Below are positions 57,870 through 64,000 of a stretch of 64,000 nucleotides of DNA, piece by piece; position 1 is the first letter of the stretch, and each line of letters opens with the position of its first letter. This DNA is from JAKAXS01 sp041940525. Its GTDB lineage: Bacteria; Pseudomonadota; Alphaproteobacteria; Rhizobiales; Hyphomicrobiaceae. Where the stretch lies: the NCBI GenBank assembly GCA_041940525.1, contig JBGTSB010000006.1, positions 1-64,000 of the forward strand, written 5' to 3'. Under the pieces are notes generated by a model. It was given only the letters and a program-made list of their open reading frames with translations. It was not told where the DNA came from and did not search any database. The translations under genes and the position numbers were made by a program.

Positions 57870-60800
57870 CTACTCCGCCGGTACTGCGGAGCCTTGCGCC
57901 TCAGCAGATTTGAGCTCGTCGACCAAGCGGCGGGTTTCGTCGGCGCGGGGCGCGGACAGTGGTGCGAGGATGCGGTAAGCGACGGGCGTCAAAAACAGCG
58001 TGAAGAGGGTTGCAAAGCCGAGACCGCCCATGATCACCCAGCCGAGCGCCAAGCGCGCTTCGGAACCGGCCCCGGTTGCAATAACCAATGGTACAGCCGC
58101 CAGCACACTCGACACCATTGTCATCATGACGGGGCGCAAGCGCGTGATCGACGCGTCGCGAATGGCCTGATCAACGCTGGCACCCTCGTCGCGCCGCTGG
58201 TTTGCGAACTCGACGATCAGGATGCCGTTCTTGGCCATCACGCCGACCAGCAGCACCAGCCCGATCTGGCTGTAGACGTTGAGCGTTCCGCCCGTCAGCT
58301 GGATAGCCATGGCCGCTGCGGCAAGGCCGAATGGCACTGTGAATAGGATAACCGCTGCGCTCATCAAGCTTTCGAATTGCGCTGCCAGAACCAGGAAGAC
58401 GATGAGGAGTGCGATGCCGAAAACGAACATCGTGTTTTCGTTGGTCTCCGCGAGCGTCTTGGCTTCACCCAAAAGAGTGATCGACATGTTCGGGTCGAGC
58501 ACACCAGCTGCGACCTCACGCAGTTTGGTGACTGCATCTCCCAAGGCGAGCCCATCTTCCACCCCGACGTTGACTCGGACGGAGCGCTGGCGCGCCTCGC
58601 GCTGGAGCGATGGCGCGATCGCAACTTCCTTGATTGAGACGAGTGACGACAAGGTGATGAAGCTGCCGTTGGAAGCTTTTACAAAAAGATTTTCGAGATC
58701 CGACGGGTCGTTAATCGGGCGTCCGCCCGCCTTCACCTGGACTTCGACAATGTCGTCGTCGATGAACAGGTCGGCAGCCTTTTTGTAGTCGATCATCGTG
58801 TTGATGAGACTGGTGATGGTCTCGATCGGCACGCCGAGTTTGGTCGCCGCCTCGCGATTGATTTCGACCGACAGCTGCGGCTGGGTCGTATCGTAGTCGG
58901 TGCGTGCGTTGCGGAAGCCGCTTGTGCTGGACAAGACGTTGGTGAGCTCGGCTGCTTTGTCTGCCAGCTTGTCGTAGTTCGGGCCGGTCACGCCGAAGCG
59001 CAGTCCCTGGCCGCCTCCACGAATACCAAGCGAATTCGGCGTGTAGATGCGGATCGATAGTCCCGCAACATCGGCCAGCTTCTTTTGCAACTCTTCCTGG
59101 ATTTCCTGCTGGGTGCGCGCCCGCTCTTCCCACAGTGACAAAGGCGCGACGAGAAAGCCGCGATTGCCGCCCCGGCCGCCGCCAATCATCGCCAACACGT
59201 TGGTGACTTCACCGCGTTCCTTCAGCTCGTGAACGGCTGCTTCGACCTGGCGCATCTTCATGGACATATATTCGAGGTTCGCGCCCTGCTGCGCTTCAAT
59301 GCGCATCAGCATCACGCCGCGATCCTCCGTCGGCGTAATCTCTTTCGCCAAGTTCGTATAGGCTAAGCCGCCGAGGGCGGCGATACCGAGACATGCCACG
59401 ATAACGAGCCAACGCAGCTTTAGGCAGGCGTTGAGTATGGCTCCATAAACTTTCGCGCCCAGCGCGCCGGCGCGTTGGCCCAAGCCACCGCCGTTCGGTT
59501 TGCCTTGGCCTGTTCCGAGTTTCGACGCTAGCATCGGACAAAGCGTCAAAGCGACGAAGGATGAAATGGTGACAGCGAATGCGAGAACGAAACCGAATTC
59601 AGAAAAGAGATTACCGACGATCCCCGGCATGAATGAAATTGGCACGAAGACCGCAGCCAACGTTGCCGTGGTAGAGAGCACTGCGAAAATGATCTCTCGT
59701 GTGCCCAACACAGCGGCCGCACGCGGGCCCAGCCCCATGGAGCGGCGGCGCGCGATGTTTTCCAGAACGACGATCGCGTCGTCAACGACCAGTCCGGTGG
59801 CGACGACAAGCGCTAGCAGCGTCAGAATGTTTATTGAGAAACCGGCGATCCAAATCGCCGCAACCGTGCCGACCAGGGACACTGGTATCGCCACGGCGGG
59901 TGCGACAGTGGCTTTCACCGAACCCAAAAAGACAAATATGATGAAGACCACGATCGCGGTCGCCAGCAAAAGGCTGGTAATGACCTCGCGGATAGAGGCG
60001 CGGATAAACGTTGCGTCGTCGGAGGTGATCGCGAGTTCGACATCGCTTGGCAGCGAACGGTTCAATTCGTCCACCGCTGCGCGAACGCCGTCGGAGACCT
60101 TGATCGTGTTGGCTTGAGCCTGGCGGATGATCTCTATGCCAATTGCCGTCGAGCCATCAAGGCGCGTCATCGCCGTGGCTTCTTCGAACGCCGGACGAAC
60201 GAAGGCTACGTCTCCAACTTTGGTATTGGGATTGATCTCAAGCTCACTCACGTCCCGCGCGGTTCGAACCGGCGCCTCGGCACGAACGAGCAGTTGTTGT
60301 GTTTCATTTTCAAGCGCGCCTGATGGCGTCGTCACGCTGGCCTTGCCGATGGCTTCCATGAGATCGCTCAAGGCTAACCCACGCGCCGCCATCCTCACGG
60401 GCAAGGCGCGCACTTCGATGGTTTTTGCGCGTAAGCCATAGGAGTTGGCTGCGGCTACGCCTTCAACAGCGGCCAGCCGGTCTTCGATGACGTCGTTGAC
60501 CAAATCAGTCAGTTCGCCTTCCGACAGCGTTTTGGAGGCAACGGCCATGCGGATCACGGGCGATGCGTCTTCGTCCGCCTTCACGACGCGGGGCGCTTCT
60601 TCCATGTCGTTGGGCAGGCGGTTGATGATACCGGACACCGCATCGCGCACGTCCATGGCGGCGGTATCGAGATTGGTTGTGCTGGAGAACTCCACCGAGA
60701 CGCGGCTGGAGCCGAACGACGAACGCGACGAGATATCCGTTACGCCTTGGACGCGGGAAACAGCGCTTTCAATGATCGCGGTAATTTGTGCGTCCATGCT

Positions 60801-61022
60801 TTCCGGCGTGGCGCCTGTGTAATCGGCGCGGACGGTCACGACTGGACGGTCAACGTCAGGAAGCTCGCGCACCTCCACACCTTGCAAGGCGGCCACGCCG
60901 GCGATGATGATCAGGAGATTGACGACGGCGGCGAAGATCGGCCGGCGGACGAACACGCCAACCCAGCCACCATCGTCCACGTGTGCGTTTGTGCCCGGCA
61001 CAGAATTGTTGGAAGAAGACAT
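57870..61022 (-). CDS. RND efflux transporter inner-membrane protein (HAE1/AcrB type)
   Basis: A 1050-residue proton-driven RND pump: VFVRRPIFAAVVNLLIIIAGVAAL at the start, the TM4 signature GLVVDDAIVVLENI with the paired Asp, and a C-terminal TM block with GVMAKNGILIVEFANQ and VPLVIATGAGSEAR. Domain layout (two TM bundles, two large periplasmic loops) and length are those of HAE1 pumps. It works with the adaptor at 61041..62132, upstream in the same operon and 18 bases apart. No outer-membrane TolC-type gene is adjacent. Substrates unknown. Confidence 0.93.
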   Translation of the reverse strand: MSSSNNSVPGTNAHVDDGGWVGVFVRRPIFAAVVNLLIIIAGVAALQGVEVRELPDVDRPVVTVRADYTGATPESMDAQITAIIESAVSRVQGVTDISSRSSFGSSRVSVEFSSTTNLDTAAMDVRDAVSGIINRLPNDMEEAPRVVKADEDASPVIRMAVASKTLSEGELTDLVNDVIEDRLAAVEGVAAANSYGLRAKTIEVRALPVRMAARGLALSDLMEAIGKASVTTPSGALENETQQLLVRAEAPVRTARDVSELEINPNTKVGDVAFVRPAFEEATAMTRLDGSTAIGIEIIRQAQANTIKVSDGVRAAVDELNRSLPSDVELAITSDDATFIRASIREVITSLLLATAIVVFIIFVFLGSVKATVAPAVAIPVSLVGTVAAIWIAGFSINILTLLALVVATGLVVDDAIVVLENIARRRSMGLGPRAAAVLGTREIIFAVLSTTATLAAVFVPISFMPGIVGNLFSEFGFVLAFAVTISSFVALTLCPMLASKLGTGQGKPNGGGLGQRAGALGAKVYGAILNACLKLRWLVIVACLGIAALGGLAYTNLAKEITPTEDRGVMLMRIEAQQGANLEYMSMKMRQVEAAVHELKERGEVTNVLAMIGGGRGGNRGFLVAPLSLWEERARTQQEIQEELQKKLADVAGLSIRIYTPNSLGIRGGGQGLRFGVTGPNYDKLADKAAELTNVLSSTSGFRNARTDYDTTQPQLSVEINREAATKLGVPIETITSLINTMIDYKKAADLFIDDDIVEVQVKAGGRPINDPSDLENLFVKASNGSFITLSSLVSIKEVAIAPSLQREARQRSVRVNVGVEDGLALGDAVTKLREVAAGVLDPNMSITLLGEAKTLAETNENTMFVFGIALLIVFLVLAAQFESLMSAAVILFTVPFGLAAAAMAIQLTGGTLNVYSQIGLVLLVGVMAKNGILIVEFANQRRDEGASVDQAIRDASITRLRPVMMTMVSSVLAAVPLVIATGAGSEARLALGWVIMGGLGFATLFTLFLTPVAYRILAPLSAPRADETRRLVDELKSAEAQGSAVPAE

Positions 61023-61040
61023 CTTGAGCTCCTGACCCGC

Positions 61041-62132
61041 TTAGCGCAGCAGCAGCGACGTGCGCTCAGGCCCGCCGACTGGTCTCACCGGCTGGCCCGC
61101 ACGCAGCGAGTCGCCACCTTCGTGCACAACGCTGTCGCCCGGCTTTAGCTTGGCATCGATAAGAACGCGGTCGCCGACACGCATCAGAACGGCAGCGTCC
61201 ACACGCTCAACCTTGCCACCCTTTTGCATGCGCCAGACATAAGCGCCTTTACGGTCCCACTGGACGGACATCGCCGGGAGTTCGGGCGCTTCTTGTCCGG
61301 GCAGGCGGACGGAGATCGAAAATGTGGAGCCAGGAATGAGTTTCAGATCCGGGTTGGGAATTTCAGCGCGAACCATCAGCGTGCGCGAAACCGAGTCAAT
61401 GCGCGAGCCAACGGCTTGGATTTTACCTTGATAGATTTCGCCAGAACGGGAGATGTGATTGGCACGCACGGGCAAGCCGACCTTCATGTGGGTGGCGACA
61501 TCTTCCGGCACTGTGAACTCAAGCAACAGGCTCGAGCGGTCATCGATGGAAGCGATTGGAGAGCCAACCGCGAGGTAGTCGCCGACCTCCAAGTTGGTCA
61601 GCCCCATGATGCCCGAGAAGGGTGCGCGGATGGTCATGCGAGAGAGATCGTCACGCGCCTTGCGAAGAGCGGCGTCGGCGACTTTCAGCGCGGTCTTGGC
61701 TTCGGCTTCCGCAACCTGTGTAATGGTGCCGGTGCTGAGCCTGGAATAACGATCAACCGTGTCGGCGGCCTGAGCCCTCTGCGCTTCCGCGGTTTCGACC
61801 GCTATGGCTTCGGGTTCAGAGTCCAGTTTGATGAGGGCTTGGCCTGGCTCGACCTTGGTTCCGCCTTCGAACAGGATTTCTTCGATGACTCCGGCTACGC
61901 GAGTCGTCAGCGTGACCTGCTTGCGCGCGCGGCTGGTGCCGACGGCGGCAATGCGCTCATTGATGCGTTTGACTTCGACATCCACCACCGTCACAGCGGG
62001 TGGATCCCCACCGCCACGGCGGCCGCGTTGGGCATCGGCATCCGTGGCGGTCGTCACCACAAGGATCGCTGCAAGCCCGAAGACCAGTGGCGCCACGTAA
62101 TTCTGCTTCGTTATCAGTCGTTTCCGTGCCAT
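61041..62132 (-). CDS. RND efflux periplasmic adaptor (membrane fusion protein)
   Basis: A 363-residue adaptor with an N-terminal signal/anchor (YVAPLVFGLAAILVVTTATDADA) and the lipoyl/barrel-sandwich hairpin pattern: TRVAGVIEEILFEGGTKVEPGQALIKLDS, a coiled-coil alpha-hairpin, then MTIRAPFSGIMGLTNLEVGDYLAVGSPIASI and a beta-barrel. It should bridge the RND pump to an outer-membrane channel. An internal Gly/Arg-rich stretch (QRGRRGGGD) follows the signal. First gene of the two-gene operon. Confidence 0.93.
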   Translation of the reverse strand: MARKRLITKQNYVAPLVFGLAAILVVTTATDADAQRGRRGGGDPPAVTVVDVEVKRINERIAAVGTSRARKQVTLTTRVAGVIEEILFEGGTKVEPGQALIKLDSEPEAIAVETAEAQRAQAADTVDRYSRLSTGTITQVAEAEAKTALKVADAALRKARDDLSRMTIRAPFSGIMGLTNLEVGDYLAVGSPIASIDDRSSLLLEFTVPEDVATHMKVGLPVRANHISRSGEIYQGKIQAVGSRIDSVSRTLMVRAEIPNPDLKLIPGSTFSISVRLPGQEAPELPAMSVQWDRKGAYVWRMQKGGKVERVDAAVLMRVGDRVLIDAKLKPGDSVVHEGGDSLRAGQPVRPVGGPERTSLLLR

Positions 62133-62267
62133 GCCAGCGATCCCTCAGTCAAATATCCGTTTCACGCATGCAGCATGCCGGCCGCACCTGGACAACACGC
62201 CTTAAACCGCAATCTTAGGTCATAACGGTGGTGCGCCGGATTTCCGTCGGGAACAAAAAGGCGCCAA

Positions 62268-63386
62268 TTATTCGGGCAGTTCCGGCCCATCATCCTTCGG
62301 GAATAGATGACGGAATGTGACAGTCGTCGTCATCAGAATTGGCACGGCCACAAAAGCGCCGATCGGACCCCACATCCAAGTCCAGAAACCGATGGCCAGG
62401 AATACGGCGAAGGGGTTTAGCGTCATTTTCCGGCCCATCAGCGTCGGCGTGATGAACTGTCCTTCTAGGGTCGTGAGCCCCATGTAGATCAGGGGTGCGG
62501 GCAGGGCTTCGGGGACGCTCGGAAACGAGAACAATCCGACGACGAAGAGTACAATCGTCATCACGGCTGCGCCAACGTAGGGCACGTAATTCACGACGGC
62601 GGCCAGCACACCCCACAGCAGAGGGTTTGGCAGGCCGAGCATCCAGCCCATAAGGGTCGTCACGATGCCCAGGCACACATTGACGATGGTGAAGGTGCCG
62701 AAATAGACGGTGGTGTTGCTCTCGATCTCGGAAAGAATGCGCAAAGCCGTGAGGCGCGCTTTCCGGCCGGGCAGGATCAGGACTGAACGTGTTTTGATGT
62801 TCTTTTGGTAGATCAAGTAGAACACCATGGCGCCGAGGAACAGAATCGCCTGGCTGACGGCGGGCGTGACGACGGAATAGATGCTGGTCACGATGTTAGA
62901 GTCGCTTTCGACCTTAAACGTCGGCTTGTCACCGGTGATCGAGTTGATGCTGCTCATCATTTCATTGAAGAACGAGAGGGGCTGGGACAGCGTCTCCATC
63001 TTTTGCTTTAGCAGAACGCCTAGCTCGTTGGCGCGGCCGAGCCAGTAGGTCATCGGTAGAGACAACAGGCCTATAATCGTCATCAACACGGCCAGGAAGG
63101 CGAGCGTCACGAGGATGACCGAGAGCACGCGTGGCACGTTGTTACGCTCCATCACCTTTACGACCGGAAGAAGGATGTTGGCGACAACCCAGGCCAAGAT
63201 GACCGGAACGGCCACGTCGCGCATCAGATAGAGCGCGCCAAGAACGGCGAAGGCAAAGAGGCCCGTTACCGAGACGTTGGCGACAAGCTGCCAATTTTCG
63301 CGGCTGCGGCTAGAAATTTCCTGTGACGAGCCATTCGCATCTGCTGCCTGGGTTCTAGACCGTGAGACGTCATCAACGAGTGCCAT
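62268..63386 (-). CDS. AI-2E family (PerM-like) membrane protein
   Basis: A 372-residue protein with about seven or eight membrane helices: FAVLGALYLMRDVAVPVILAWVVANILLP, LLSLPMTYWLGRANELGVLL, and the family's later VNYVPYVGAAVMTIVLFVVG and TLEGQFITPTLMGRKMTLNPF motifs, which are typical of AI-2E/PerM transporters. Some members export or move autoinducer-2, others are Na+/H+ antiporters; which applies here cannot be told. No operon partner. Confidence 0.9.
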   Translation of the reverse strand: MALVDDVSRSRTQAADANGSSQEISSRSRENWQLVANVSVTGLFAFAVLGALYLMRDVAVPVILAWVVANILLPVVKVMERNNVPRVLSVILVTLAFLAVLMTIIGLLSLPMTYWLGRANELGVLLKQKMETLSQPLSFFNEMMSSINSITGDKPTFKVESDSNIVTSIYSVVTPAVSQAILFLGAMVFYLIYQKNIKTRSVLILPGRKARLTALRILSEIESNTTVYFGTFTIVNVCLGIVTTLMGWMLGLPNPLLWGVLAAVVNYVPYVGAAVMTIVLFVVGLFSFPSVPEALPAPLIYMGLTTLEGQFITPTLMGRKMTLNPFAVFLAIGFWTWMWGPIGAFVAVPILMTTTVTFRHLFPKDDGPELPE

Positions 63387-63419
63387 TTTCTTCAGTCCTT
63401 ATCATTCGGCGTTCGCGAG

Positions 63420-64000
63420 CTAATGTACGGATGGTCTGTCCGTCTTTTTGAGAGAGCCGGCGATCGCGCCGCCGAAGTTCTTGGTTTGCCGCCACGCAGT
63501 GCGCCATTCCCAGCCGGTGGTCTTCAAATCGGTAATGCAGCGCAAAAGCTGAGCGCGCGTAGCCTCAGGCACGGCGGCCGCAATCGCTTCCCAGACGGCG
63601 TCAAGGTTGTATGACTGGCCATCCGGTGGCACCGCCACCGCGACGGCATCGCTGTGTTCAAATCCGAGGTCCTCGCGGATCGCCTCAAGCGCCTGCGCGA
63701 TCGTGCGTGCTTTGTCGCTATTGGGCTTTTCCAGATCATACGGCGGCGACCATTCGGAGAGCGGGCGCAGGCGATCGATATGCGTAGCAACGAGAAGCAC
63801 AGGCGGACGGCGCCTGTTCAATCGCTCAGCGAAATAGGTTCGGAACGCTTGCAATGCCTGCTGGTCGACGGCCCGGTCGGCCCGGTTCGCAGCGACGACC
63901 CAGAGGACCAAATCGCACTCGGCGGCCTTGCCAAGAAATGCCGTCATTGCAGGGTCATTTCCATCGATGCCAGGACTATCGATGATAAGTGCTGCAGGCA
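63420..64000 (-). CDS. GTPase domain protein (C-terminal part; continues beyond the right edge)
   Basis: The 3' part of a GTPase gene, about 193 residues. At the window edge it reads ALIIDSPGIDGN, the G3 DxxG region, then CDLVLWVVAANRADRAVDQQALQAF (in parts) and LLVATHIDRL, a G4-like THID in place of N/TKxD. After it come helices and the Lys/Trp-rich tail. Resembles the YcjF/Era-related or ribosome-binding GTPase group, but the N-terminus with the P-loop is outside. ORF continues through base 64000 without a start. Confidence 0.8.
   Translation of the reverse strand, partial: PAALIIDSPGIDGNDPAMTAFLGKAAECDLVLWVVAANRADRAVDQQALQAFRTYFAERLNRRRPPVLLVATHIDRLRPLSEWSPPYDLEKPNSDKARTIAQALEAIREDLGFEHSDAVAVAVPPDGQSYNLDAVWEAIAAAVPEATRAQLLRCITDLKTTGWEWRTAWRQTKNFGGAIAGSLKKTDRPSVH

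Overview
The window reads as a GC-rich alphaproteobacterial chromosome from a methylotroph of the Hyphomicrobiales (Hyphomicrobium-like). The argument rests on gene content: a lanthanide-type methanol dehydrogenase set (xoxF, xoxG, xoxJ), the four-subunit formyltransferase/hydrolase complex (fhcB-A-D-C) of the tetrahydromethanopterin C1 pathway, and methanofuran-type cofactor genes (mfnB-like, mfnE-like, a dihydroneopterin aldolase homologue). The genus is an inference. Ten N bases at 48418..48427 show that this is a scaffolded draft.

Layout. 1-8.4 kb: housekeeping (uvrA 5' part, coaD, two cyclophilins, queA, small conserved proteins). 8.5-14.6 kb, minus strand: a compact, mostly overlapping operon running from an exported protein through a three-gene ABC importer into mfnB, a folB homologue, mfnE, DUF447 and cobF. 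14.9-19.8 kb, plus strand: an ABC set of the PQQ-dependent alcohol dehydrogenase system type, related to Ped/Lut transporters connected with lanthanide supply. 19.8-24.2 kb, minus strand: CxxxCW protein, xoxJ, xoxG and xoxF. 24.6-28.4 kb: a quinoprotein-associated metallohydrolase, two small exported proteins, a beta-propeller and an MxaD-like protein. 28.6-33.0 kb: fhcBADC. Together 8.5-33 kb covers methanol oxidation in the periplasm, probable metal supply, and formyl transfer with its cofactors in the cytoplasm.

33.1-35.4 kb holds small exported proteins and a tRNA-Lys(CTT). 35.5-49.5 kb is an unusual phospho-signalling and protease-like neighbourhood: a membrane protein, an FHA domain fused to a flavin-type oxidoreductase, an FHA/zinc-ribbon protein, an active-looking membrane Ser/Thr kinase, a second membrane kinase that looks catalytically dead, an FHA/membrane/ClpP-fold protein, an SseB-like protein, a TPR-alpha/beta-hydrolase fusion, a VanX-type dipeptidase and an exported caspase-like protein with a C-terminal glycan-binding-type domain, broken by the assembly gap.

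49.6-64 kb: an OafA-type acyltransferase, a 778-residue fusion of a type I periplasmic binding protein with a pentameric ligand-gated ion channel (the most striking single gene here), then ordinary genes: dienelactone hydrolase family, TspO, a DAACS symporter, a TerB-like protein, an RND efflux pump with its adaptor, an AI-2E family protein and the 3' part of a GTPase gene. No CRISPR array, insertion sequence, integrase or rRNA was seen.
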